A stretch of 25,712 nucleotides of DNA from a virus: IMG/VR virus record IMGVR_UViG_3300009151_006187, positions 1-25,712 of that record; one strand, 5' to 3'. The position numbers and the translations under genes were made by a program. Positions 1-6,436 of this stretch are shown here, one piece after another; the first letter of the stretch is position 1; each line of letters begins with the position of its first letter. Under the pieces are notes generated by a model. That model did not search any database. It was not told the DNA's origin and saw only the letters and a program-made list of their open reading frames with translations.

Positions 1-657
1 AATTTTTTCAGACTCAAACAGTTCTTCGGCACGTTTAATGAATGGTTTGCGATCAACCTTTAATTGTGTGTAATAATACTCCGTGCCGTCTATGTCGCGA
101 GTATTGCCCAATGGAACTTTGCCTTGTACAAGATCACACATAGCAAATGCCATTTTTTCGCGAGCTTTACTGGCATCCTGTGTATGCTCGTGTAGGCCAT
201 CTTCGTTGTGCGGCCTGGCCCATATAACTAACTCGTGTTGACTAATATTTTTCAAATGTTTTGTGCGCATGTCGTATATCTTGCCACTGTGATTTGTTTT
301 ATTACCGCGCCAATCACCCTCAAACATTTTAAGACGTTTGAACATGCTTACAGTACTTTCGCCTATATACAAACAACGGGTTTCGAATGGAGTTGTAACG
401 TTACGAGTTGTGTCTAGAGAAATTGCATATATACCAGGCTGGTGTATGAAATGACTCGCATCACTGTTAAACTCAGAAAGTTCAGACAGGCTAAGTGTAC
501 AAACTTTTTTCCACCCTGTGGTGATATCACACATATTCTCTTGCCACTGGGGCAATGCGTCTGGTTCAATACTATAGTCGAACGCATTAATCTGTTTCAT
601 TAGCGTGTCGAGTTCGTTGTAATTACCTTCAAAGTTAATTTTAGCAGTGACGATCAT
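1..657 (-). CDS. GIY-YIG family endonuclease, C-terminus cut by window edge
   Basis: The frame is open without a stop from an ATG at 657 to base 1, so 219 residues are visible and the C-terminus lies outside the window. Residues 75-77 are GIY and residues 97-99 are YIG (in CLYIGEST), followed by Arg108, which matches the order GIY, YIG, conserved Arg of the GIY-YIG nuclease fold. The spacing of 19 residues between the two motifs is longer than in I-TevI or UvrC. An AGGA lies about 10 bases upstream of the ATG. By family, such proteins are homing endonucleases or free-standing phage nucleases that nick or cut DNA; the exact role here is inferred. No intron or host gene split is visible next to it. 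The remaining N-terminal 70 residues are not recognised. Confidence 0.72.
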   Translation of the reverse strand, partial: MIVTAKINFEGNYNELDTLMKQINAFDYSIEPDALPQWQENMCDITTGWKKVCTLSLSELSEFNSDASHFIHQPGIYAISLDTTRNVTTPFETRCLYIGESTVSMFKRLKMFEGDWRGNKTNHSGKIYDMRTKHLKNISQHELVIWARPHNEDGLHEHTQDASKAREKMAFAMCDLVQGKVPLGNTRDIDGTEYYYTQLKVDRKPFIKRAEELFESEKI

Positions 658-785
658 ATAGTTGGGTCCTATGGTTATGGTACGACGAACGCAGCGTTAT
701 TGCTGCATATGATCACACCTTGTTAAATTTTCTTAGCACAATATATTTTTGATACAAACATCATTGCATCAGCAGTATTTCGAAA

Positions 786-959
786 TTAGATACCAGATCC
801 ACCGATATCGTGATCCAATTCAAAATAACGAGCATCATCTACGGACTTTAGCCAACGGCCAGTTTGATCTGGATGAGTAAGCACATATGCACCGAGTGCA
901 ATGATCGACACACCTATAACAATAAAAACAACATCGCGAATATTTTTGATTACATACAT
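786..959 (-). CDS. small single-pass membrane protein, 57 residues
   Basis: A short ORF starts at ATG 959 with GGAG about 9 bases upstream and ends at TAA 788-786. Residues 8-28 form a hydrophobic segment rich in Val and Ile that could span a membrane once. It is preceded by a basic N-terminus (K5, R8), which predicts a cytoplasmic N-terminus, and followed by a short polar tail containing several Asp. I recognise no family; small inner-membrane proteins of phages can be holin-like or superinfection factors, but nothing here decides that. The roughly 128 bases between it and the GIY-YIG gene hold only a weak hairpin (GCAGC, six-base loop, GCTGC near 692-707). Confidence 0.6.
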   Translation of the reverse strand: MYVIKNIRDVVFIVIGVSIIALGAYVLTHPDQTGRWLKSVDDARYFELDHDIGGSGI

Positions 960-1046
960 TTACAAACTCCATACAGTGTGTGTTATCACATGCCATATGA
1001 TAAGACGTATTTGCTAGTAGTCAACTGATCGTAAAAGATAAAGTTT

Positions 1047-1346
1047 TTAGTAATTGCCGTCTTGCAGTATGACTGCATTTGGTACAGTCATATCAAGTTC
1101 AGTCATAGTACCTCTGTATGCAAGTCCTATAGCAGCAAGCTTGTCTGTTAACAACAATTCTGCTCGCTCAAGTGATTCTGCAACAACCACTGCACTTGTG
1201 CCAACTGGCCAGAGACCTTCAAAGTCTGTGTTGTAGTAGACTTTTAAACGCTGTATTTCTAGTTTTTGTTCTGCATCATATAATTTAACTCGCAGTGATT
1301 CTGCTATTGCCTGCGCATATGTTGCTTCATTAAGCCAATCTGACAT
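1047..1346 (-). CDS. hypothetical protein, 99 residues
   Basis: The ATG at 1346 is preceded by AGAAGG about 11 bases upstream, which supports this start. The first 40 residues (MSDWLNEATYAQAIAESLRV onward) look helical and could form a short coiled coil. The C-terminal half is mixed and ends in an acidic/amide stretch. No motif or family is recognised. It is divergent from the nitroreductase-family gene, with 100 bases between the two starts. It has none of the low-complexity character of a shadow ORF, and its gene order and Shine-Dalgarno match its neighbours. Confidence 0.6.
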   Translation of the reverse strand: MSDWLNEATYAQAIAESLRVKLYDAEQKLEIQRLKVYYNTDFEGLWPVGTSAVVVAESLERAELLLTDKLAAIGLAYRGTMTELDMTVPNAVILQDGNY

Positions 1347-1417
1347 ATGTTAGCCCTTCTAGTAAAATTAAATTATAAGTTATGTTAGGTCAAAGCACAA
1401 CTGGTGTGAAAACAAAA

Positions 1418-1425
1418 ATAAATAC
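1418..1425 (+). promoter_or_regulatory. T4 late-like promoter motif ATAAATAC
   Basis: ATAAATAC lies 21 bases upstream of the ATG at 1447 and is followed by a good Shine-Dalgarno (AAGGGAG, 1432-1438). It resembles the T4 late promoter element TATAAATA, which acts as a lone -10 box read by a phage sigma factor. The same octamer precedes two other genes of the window, in the correct orientation. The assignment is by pattern only. Confidence 0.45.
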
Positions 1426-1446
1426 TATGAGAAGGGAGATATCGCC

Positions 1447-2085
1447 ATGTCAACAGATTACAGAGATATCATGAAAGCCGTGATTAGGAGTCAGCATTGC
1501 CAGCGAAACTTCGATCTATCAAAGCAAATGCCACAAGAAGACTTGGAGTTGTTGGTACAAGCTGCTACCAATTGCCCAAGCAAGCAGAATATTTCGTTCT
1601 ACGATCTACATGTGTTAACAGATCCTGAATTAATTGCAAAGATTCACGTGTTGTCGACAGGTGTTACAGCAGACAACGTTGTAACCGGCAAACATGTGCC
1701 TACAACAAATAGTCAAACATTGGCTAATGTGTTGTTTGTTTATGTACATAAAGAATTGGATGAAATTACGCCAAAGGCATTTGAAAAGTGGAGCAATGCA
1801 GATGAGTCAGAGCTCAAAGTATTCGAACGTGATGTCAATACTGCAATAGGTATTTCATCTGGCTATGTTAACTTTATTGCCAGCATGCTGGGATATGCAA
1901 CAGGCTGCTGCCAGTGCTTCCAAAAGGATGAAATTGGCAAGTTGATGGGACTAAAGCGTGGTCCAGATCTGCTTATGGGCATCGGCTTCAATGACGATTC
2001 CAAAAATCGCAGAGTCCATGCAACCGACTCAGAGCTGGTATTCCCAACTCGTACCAAAGAAAAGATAGAAGTCTTCTATCGCTAA
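1447..2085 (+). CDS. nitroreductase-family flavoprotein
   Basis: This 212-residue protein has the arrangement of the FMN-dependent nitroreductase family. Near the N-terminus is a basic stretch RSQHCQRNFD (14-23), where the family has its R-x-F phosphate-binding Arg. AATNCPSKQN (39-48) corresponds to the AAxxAPSxxN flavin-contact loop. A helix around AIGISSGYVNFIASMLGYAT is followed by a Gly-rich segment in the position of the C-terminal GxG flavin site. Family members use NAD(P)H to reduce nitro compounds, quinones or other oxidised substrates in the cytoplasm; the substrate here is unknown. It is a lone plus-strand gene between minus-strand genes, with its own late-like promoter and Shine-Dalgarno, and is probably a host-derived auxiliary gene. 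Confidence 0.72.
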   Translation: MSTDYRDIMKAVIRSQHCQRNFDLSKQMPQEDLELLVQAATNCPSKQNISFYDLHVLTDPELIAKIHVLSTGVTADNVVTGKHVPTTNSQTLANVLFVYVHKELDEITPKAFEKWSNADESELKVFERDVNTAIGISSGYVNFIASMLGYATGCCQCFQKDEIGKLMGLKRGPDLLMGIGFNDDSKNRRVHATDSELVFPTRTKEKIEVFYR

Positions 2086-2099
2086 TTTAGCCACAGCAA

Positions 2100-2125
2100 G
2101 TGGCCCGGAATACTAACCGGGCCAC
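2100..2125. terminator. hairpin between two convergent genes
   Basis: A perfect 9-bp inverted repeat, GTGGCCCGG and CCGGGCCAC, encloses an eight-base loop. It starts 15 bases after the nitroreductase stop and ends 10 bases before the stop of the convergent gene. No U-tract follows on either strand, so it may be a bidirectional terminator of weak type or an mRNA 3'-end protector. Confidence 0.55.
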
Positions 2126-2134
2126 AATTGCATA

Positions 2135-2458
2135 TCAATAGTCGGGCTTAACACTTTCTATAATATTGCCCGTTAGCAATTTGAATAACATTTCAAACTC
2201 TGCCGTTACAAACTCGATATCAACAGGTTTATTCTCTATAACTTGATTGTGTACATTCTTAACAAATCGCAGTTTATAGTTGCCTATGCCAATGTGTTCT
2301 GCAAGAAATGCCACAAGGTGTGTACATGTACTATGGTACTGTTGATTGGTAATTGTAATTGTATGCGGACCTTTAGATGCGACGATCTGCTGAGTGGATC
2401 TGCGAGTTGGTGCATTGTTATATACTGCGGTCTGGTAGGTGGTATAAGTTTTAGTCAT
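2135..2458 (-). CDS. hypothetical protein, 107 residues
   Basis: The ATG at 2458 overlaps the stop of the CCA-adding enzyme gene by ATGA, so the two are probably translationally coupled. The product is a small mixed alpha/beta protein with a His- and Thr-rich middle (TNQQYHSTCTHLVAFL) and an acidic C-terminal helix (EFEMLFKLLTGNIIESV). No motif is recognised. Its position behind the tRNA nucleotidyltransferase is the only hint about its job. Confidence 0.6.
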   Translation of the reverse strand: MTKTYTTYQTAVYNNAPTRRSTQQIVASKGPHTITITNQQYHSTCTHLVAFLAEHIGIGNYKLRFVKNVHNQVIENKPVDIEFVTAEFEMLFKLLTGNIIESVKPDY

Positions 2459-3627
2459 ACCACCACCAGGGCCATCAGTTCTTCTTTAGTAGCAACATAG
2501 CCACTGTCTGCCCAAGCATCTTTCAGCTGTCGCAGAACGTCCCCCATTGCTTTACCTTGCTTCATACCAACCGCAAACAGATCTTCCCCCGTTACCGGGA
2601 ACGGATCAAATTCCCAATGCACAAGAGCATTTTGGCTCCATTCATCGCGTTTTTCAAATGCAGCAAGTTCTGCAACCCATTTACGAGGTGCACCATCTAC
2701 TGCAATCAGACGACGCAGATCGTGTCGTTTAGCATATGGTCCTTTGATATGATTACACAGCCACAGTGCATGGTCACGTTCACTACTGCTCCATTTCAAA
2801 TTAGCCGATGCCTTTTCAACAACAGTGTGGCGGAGATTCATCCATGCTGCCATTACAACTTCGGGATCTTGCGACCATTGCAGCAGTTCATTGATAAGGT
2901 CTGGCATATCCGGCGCACGTACAGCACCTTCAATTGAAATGTATGGCCACATGCCAATGTCAGACATCACACGAAATAGTGCAGAACCGCGAGGATGAAT
3001 AATGATACGTTTCAGTTCGCTCCATACACGCTCGCGACTGATTTTTTCCAGTCCTTCGAAGTTGTCCAAGATAGCTTGCCATGCAGCAGGATCAATGTTA
3101 TCTTGCTTGCCAAATCGTGCTTGAAAACGGAACCAGCGCAGGATGCGCAGGTAGTCTTCCTTAACACGAGCATCTGCATCGCCAACAAAGCGAACAATCT
3201 GATTACGCAGATCCTCTTGTCCACCAAACGGATCAATCAGCACACCGTCAAAGGTCATTGACATGGCATTGAACGTAAAGTCTCGGCGACTCAGATCATC
3301 CATCCAATTGCGAGTGTATGCAACAGTTGCATGACGCCCATCGTGATTAGTTTCTGTACGCAGACTGGTGATTTCGTAGCCAACATGGTCAATTACAACA
3401 GTAATCGTGCCGTGTTGCAGACCAGTTTCTGCATACTTGTAGCCATTTGTTGTGTAGATTTCCAGTTGTTCAGTGGGATCTGCATCAGTGCAAAAGTCCA
3501 GATCCTTGGGATCTTCGCCTGCAACGATATCACGCACTGCACCGCCTACTAGGCGGATATCAAATCCACGAGCTTGAAAAGCTGCCCGCAGTGTACGGAG
3601 TTCTTCTGTGATATACTTGTTGAACAT
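2455..3627 (-). CDS. cca: CCA-adding enzyme / tRNA nucleotidyltransferase
   Basis: The enzyme adds or repairs the 3' CCA of tRNAs using CTP and ATP. Counting from ATG 3627 (390 residues), it has the class II nucleotidyltransferase signature: GGAVRD at 28-33, the metal-binding DLD at 42-44, and RRDFTFNAM at 114-122, which is the ERRDFTxNAM block that selects nucleotides. RILRWFRFQARFG follows at 161-173 in the neck. The length is normal for the bacterial type. The frame stays open to 3681, but translation from there would read through a 14-bp hairpin and add an unlikely tail. At 3627 there is an AGG six bases upstream. The gene lies behind the WYL_2-like gene and is coupled to the 107-residue orphan by ATGA. 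It would also mature tmRNA or host tRNAs during infection. Confidence 0.9.
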   Translation of the reverse strand: MFNKYITEELRTLRAAFQARGFDIRLVGGAVRDIVAGEDPKDLDFCTDADPTEQLEIYTTNGYKYAETGLQHGTITVVIDHVGYEITSLRTETNHDGRHATVAYTRNWMDDLSRRDFTFNAMSMTFDGVLIDPFGGQEDLRNQIVRFVGDADARVKEDYLRILRWFRFQARFGKQDNIDPAAWQAILDNFEGLEKISRERVWSELKRIIIHPRGSALFRVMSDIGMWPYISIEGAVRAPDMPDLINELLQWSQDPEVVMAAWMNLRHTVVEKASANLKWSSSERDHALWLCNHIKGPYAKRHDLRRLIAVDGAPRKWVAELAAFEKRDEWSQNALVHWEFDPFPVTGEDLFAVGMKQGKAMGDVLRQLKDAWADSGYVATKEELMALVVV

Positions 3628-3631
3628 GTGG

Positions 3632-3677
3632 CACCTGTTGCTGTTGTTTGTGCATAATAACATAACAGCAACAGGTG
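3632..3677 (-). promoter_or_regulatory. 14-bp hairpin that covers the cca ribosome binding site
   Basis: CACCTGTTGCTGTT (3677-3664 read on the minus strand) is perfectly complementary to AACAGCAACAGGTG (3645-3632), with an 18-base loop between them. The last bases of the downstream arm, AGGTG, form the only Shine-Dalgarno of cca, whose ATG begins five bases later. In RNA the stem would hide that site. No U-tract follows, so control of translation or an mRNA-processing site is more likely than simple termination. Confidence 0.6.
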
Positions 3678-3687
3678 TCAATAGGTA

Positions 3688-3942
3688 TTAGGCCAGTTGC
3701 GTAAGTTTGGTGACGTTTTCTACACGAAAACTGCGCCATTCTTTCTTATCAGTGCAGAATGCAGACATAAGAGTATCGTTATGTTTGCGTTCTGTACGCT
3801 GTTCGACTACAGCGGCATGTGCCGGCAATAGATCTGTTTTTAGCGTACACGGCATTGTGCGAACTTCGCCGTTTACTTTAGTAAATGTAACCTCGCAAAT
3901 ACCTTGTGTAAGTGCAGTGGTCAGTTCCTGTTTGGTAATCAT
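3688..3942 (-). CDS. small DUF2693/WYL_2-like protein (Sm-like barrel)
   Basis: This 84-residue protein has the pattern I associate with the DUF2693 (WYL_2) family of T4-like marine phages: a short N-terminal helix, then CEVTFTKVNGEVRTMPCTL (residues 16-34), a charged linker, and WRSFRVENVTKLTQL at the end. The family is predicted to form an SH3/Sm-like beta barrel, and its role is unknown. Its ATG overlaps the topoisomerase A-subunit stop (ATGA at 3942-3939), so it is probably translated as part of that operon. The assignment comes from memory of the family pattern. Confidence 0.6.
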   Translation of the reverse strand: MITKQELTTALTQGICEVTFTKVNGEVRTMPCTLKTDLLPAHAAVVEQRTERKHNDTLMSAFCTDKKEWRSFRVENVTKLTQLA

Positions 3943-5294
3943 CTGTCAACCTTTCCTAGTTTTTTAAGAGTTACAACTTCTCGACGATAAATGTCTTTTT
4001 GCTTTTTTGGGTCTGCCAGCACTGTTTGGTGTTCTGCAATTTTTGCAATAAGATCTGCAATTTTAGCAACAATTTCTGCATAGGCATCTTTAGCCCACCT
4101 GTAGCTAGGCAAGCTAGCAATACGTTCCATTTGTTCATCGTCGACTTTGATAGTATTGCATAGATGCTTAACCTTGTCAAGCACATCTATCTTGTTTGCT
4201 GCGTTAGGCAAATACTCGGGCAACTTGCCATCGATACAGGCTTTGAGCGCAGAATTCCAATTCAACTGATAAGTCAAATCGGCGATCATCTTTTCAAAAC
4301 GTGTTTTGTACCAGCCCAGGCGCCATTGTACAAACTCGTTGACCAGCAATTCTGCTGTTTCAAATTGACGTACACTGTTGCCGTTCCAATCCAGCACAAC
4401 AATACGTTCGGTAGAACGGCTGCGCAGTTTGAAGAAATCTATAGCTGTTTCTTCTGTCCAATCTGCAATTGTGCCGCGTTTGAAACGAATTTCAATTTTG
4501 ATAGTTTTGGTACTGCGATCCACATAGGTCTGAATCTTATCTTCATCTTCCATTGCATTGAGTCGTTCTTTGAACTTCTCAAGGCTCAGGTTGGGAGGTA
4601 ATTCTTCAATCCACACTGTGCTGCCGTCGATTCTAGCACGCCCTGTAAATTCCCAAGCATTACCTGTGATGTTGCGCACGTTGCAATCAAGATAATCATA
4701 CTTGGGTGCCAGTGTTTTAATAGCTTTGCCATCAATTGCAGCCAGTGTTGCATCAATCAAATCGTCAAGACTGCGAGGTAGAATGTCTGTACTCCACCCA
4801 ACTGCAATACCACTTACGCCATTTAACAACACCATGGGAATCAAAGGCAAATAGTTCTTGGGCTCTAACACACTGCCGTCGTAGTTTTCTTTTAACGGCA
4901 CGATGTCATAGTCAGTGAACACCAATGCATCAGTGTGTGCGTTGCGTTTTAGATATGTATAGCGTGGTGCGCCCCAATCAGTAGGACCAATCTTAGTACC
5001 GAATGCACCGATACCATGTAATAGTGGGATATTGTTGCAATAAGGTGCAGCCATAAGGCTAAGTGTTTCTGCCGCACTGGCATCGCCGTGCAGATAAACG
5101 TTTTGACTGATCATTTCGCCTGCCAACGAGATTGTTTTAATCTTATCAGCTTTGGGTTTGATTACAAACAGTGCTTTGCGTTGTGCATCTTTGAGACCAT
5201 CACATACACTGGGAATACCGCGTGTTTGACACACATAGATACTGTAATCTCTGCTGGTACTTTTGATGTAGTCTGTAGTTAAGTAGTCGGACAC
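3939..5294 (-). CDS. 52: DNA topoisomerase II, DNA-cleaving A-type subunit (T4 gp52-like)
   Basis: This is the ParC/GyrA-type breakage-reunion subunit that, with the ATPase subunit at 6437-8314, passes one duplex through another. The N-terminus ([29 protein letters not shown]) is the conserved winged-helix entrance of the family. [10 protein letters not shown] contains the Arg111-Tyr112 pair, with Tyr112 as the expected DNA-linking tyrosine. [15 protein letters not shown] matches the conserved IAVGMAT-IPP block. The 451 residues equal the short T4 gp52 type, with no GyrA-style C-terminal wrapping domain. The start is GTG at 5294, with AGGAG nine bases upstream; a nearby ATG at 5301 is out of frame. 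A consensus -35 promoter precedes it. Confidence 0.93.
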   Translation of the reverse strand: MSDYLTTDYIKSTSRDYSIYVCQTRGIPSVCDGLKDAQRKALFVIKPKADKIKTISLAGEMISQNVYLHGDASAAETLSLMAAPYCNNIPLLHGIGAFGTKIGPTDWGAPRYTYLKRNAHTDALVFTDYDIVPLKENYDGSVLEPKNYLPLIPMVLLNGVSGIAVGWSTDILPRSLDDLIDATLAAIDGKAIKTLAPKYDYLDCNVRNITGNAWEFTGRARIDGSTVWIEELPPNLSLEKFKERLNAMEDEDKIQTYVDRSTKTIKIEIRFKRGTIADWTEETAIDFFKLRSRSTERIVVLDWNGNSVRQFETAELLVNEFVQWRLGWYKTRFEKMIADLTYQLNWNSALKACIDGKLPEYLPNAANKIDVLDKVKHLCNTIKVDDEQMERIASLPSYRWAKDAYAEIVAKIADLIAKIAEHQTVLADPKKQKDIYRREVVTLKKLGKVDR

Positions 5295-5321
5295 TATCCA
5301 TAACTCCTGTAATTGTATTAG

Positions 5322-5350
5322 ACATTACACTATATTAGCCAGTCTGTCAA
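5322..5350 (-). promoter_or_regulatory. sigma-70-like promoter of the topoisomerase A-subunit operon
   Basis: A perfect -35 TTGACA (5350-5345) is followed after 17 bases by TAATGT (5327-5322). The -10 is weak but has TG directly in front of it. The predicted start near 5315 leaves a leader of about 20 bases that carries AGGAG before the GTG. This fits early expression by host RNA polymerase. Confidence 0.5.
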
Positions 5351-5365
5351 CTTATCGAGCATCAC

Positions 5366-5372
5366 ATAAATA
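5366..5372 (+). promoter_or_regulatory. T4 late-like promoter motif ATAAATA
   Basis: ATAAATA lies 28 bases before the ATG at 5401 on the plus strand, and a TAGG Shine-Dalgarno (5391-5394) follows it. It shares the core of the other late-like motifs in this window and lies between the diverging topoisomerase and glycosyltransferase genes. Confidence 0.4.
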
Positions 5373-5400
5373 TTCCGTAATATTAGCAGTTAGGTATGTT

Positions 5401-6435
5401 ATGGCGAGAAAATTTGTGTCTCGTGCAACGGCTGTACATCGTATCGCCATGCCGCCAAGAGTCGTCATACCCACCGAAGAACAAATTCAAAATAAAATAA
5501 TTGCTGCCAGTGTACAGCAAGAAGCAATAACTGCTGTTGTACCAGAGCCAGTTATAGAGCCAATAGCTGAACCGGAACCGGAACCAGTTATAGAGCCAGA
5601 GCCAATAGCTGAGCCAGAACCGGAACCAGTTATAGAACCAGAGCCAATAGCTGAGCCAGAACCGGAACCAGTTATAGAACCAGAGCCAATAGCTGAGCCA
5701 GAGCCAATAGCTGAACCGGAACCGGAACCAGTTATAGAACCAGAACCAATCGCTGAACCAGAACCTGCTGATAAAAAGTATACCATAGCAATATTGTTTA
5801 GAGGTACGATTAGAGGTGATGTGAATACTGTTATAGAATTCATACAGAACAGTATAGACGAATTAAGAGCAAATAATCACATAGTGCATGCATATCTTGC
5901 AACATGGGGAACTACACACGATCCTAAGATCAGTGCGTTACTGTCTGCTATAAAATTTGAAAACGTTATTTTACAAACTGCACCGGCATTAGAACAAATT
6001 CAAAGATTTGTTAAAAAATCTGCGATGGGATGCTATCCGATTAGTAATATGTACCGCATGTATTACCAAACAAAAACTGCGTTGGATGTAATAACAAGTG
6101 CATACAATTATGATTACATTATTCACAGTAGAACAGATGTCAAAGTAACATTTGGAGAACATCTTTCAAACTGGCTTGTAAAAGGATATTATACAAGTCC
6201 ACCAAGCGGTGCACCGTGGTTATGTGATTGGGTAGGTGCAGCAGAGTCCAAAATTATGAAAGATGCATGGGATTACGGCACACTTGAACGACTAGGGCAA
6301 CTGCTAGACGACAAACATGTACCAGAACATATATTCATAGACCTTATGTCTGCACATAGTATACAGCACAGAACTGCACCTGTCGCAAGTATCTTTCTCG
6401 ATCCACACCGAGTAGAGTCCGGCGACAGGTTATAA
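5401..6435 (+). CDS. glycosyltransferase-like protein with N-terminal Glu-Pro repeat
   Basis: The 344-residue protein has three parts. A basic N-terminus (residues 1-45) is followed by a Glu/Pro tandem repeat (about 46-123) and a globular domain from [11 protein letters not shown] (about 128) to the end. The globular part resembles WavE-like or other GT-A-type glycosyltransferases: a beta-strand start, a central [13 protein letters not shown] (around 237-250) in the place of a DxD metal site, then a [14 protein letters not shown] block. The acceptor is unknown. The repeat is a likely stiff linker that holds the enzyme away from a surface or partner. It has its own late-like motif and AGG site at ATG 5401, and its stop lies one base from the convergent topoisomerase stop. 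Having no operon partner, it looks like an inserted accessory gene. Confidence 0.62.
   Translation: MARKFVSRATAVHRIAMPPRVVIPTEEQIQNKIIAASVQQEAITAVVPEPVIEPIAEPEPEPVIEPEPIAEPEPEPVIEPEPIAEPEPEPVIEPEPIAEPEPIAEPEPEPVIEPEPIAEPEPADKKYTIAILFRGTIRGDVNTVIEFIQNSIDELRANNHIVHAYLATWGTTHDPKISALLSAIKFENVILQTAPALEQIQRFVKKSAMGCYPISNMYRMYYQTKTALDVITSAYNYDYIIHSRTDVKVTFGEHLSNWLVKGYYTSPPSGAPWLCDWVGAAESKIMKDAWDYGTLERLGQLLDDKHVPEHIFIDLMSAHSIQHRTAPVASIFLDPHRVESGDRL
5569..5754 (+). repeat. 42-bp in-frame tandem repeat coding for a Glu-Pro linker
   Basis: Four near-identical 42-bp units (5569-5610, 5611-5652, 5653-5694, 5713-5754) each encode [14 protein letters not shown]. An 18-bp partial unit, EPEPIA, sits at 5695-5712. 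Differences are mostly silent (gag/gaa, cca/ccg), which suggests duplication by slippage or recombination with copy number free to vary. The Gly-Ser-rich reading on the opposite strand is a by-product. Confidence 0.95.
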
Positions 6436-6436
6436 A

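Noticed and set aside
3628-3681. Upstream start of the CCA-adding enzyme at 3681
   Set aside because: It would be translated from the 14-bp hairpin and lacks a Shine-Dalgarno; ATG 3627 has AGG at good spacing and the normal family length.
4164-4601. Long plus-strand ORF inside the topoisomerase A subunit
   Set aside because: It is antisense to a clearly conserved enzyme and encodes no recognisable protein; the same holds for plus-strand ORFs within nrdA (15619-16251), nrdB, cca and the radical SAM gene.
5487-5843. Minus-strand ORF rich in Gly-Ser repeats
   Set aside because: It is the complement of the Glu-Pro tandem repeat of the plus-strand gene and has no ribosome site; the repeat periodicity explains the open frame.
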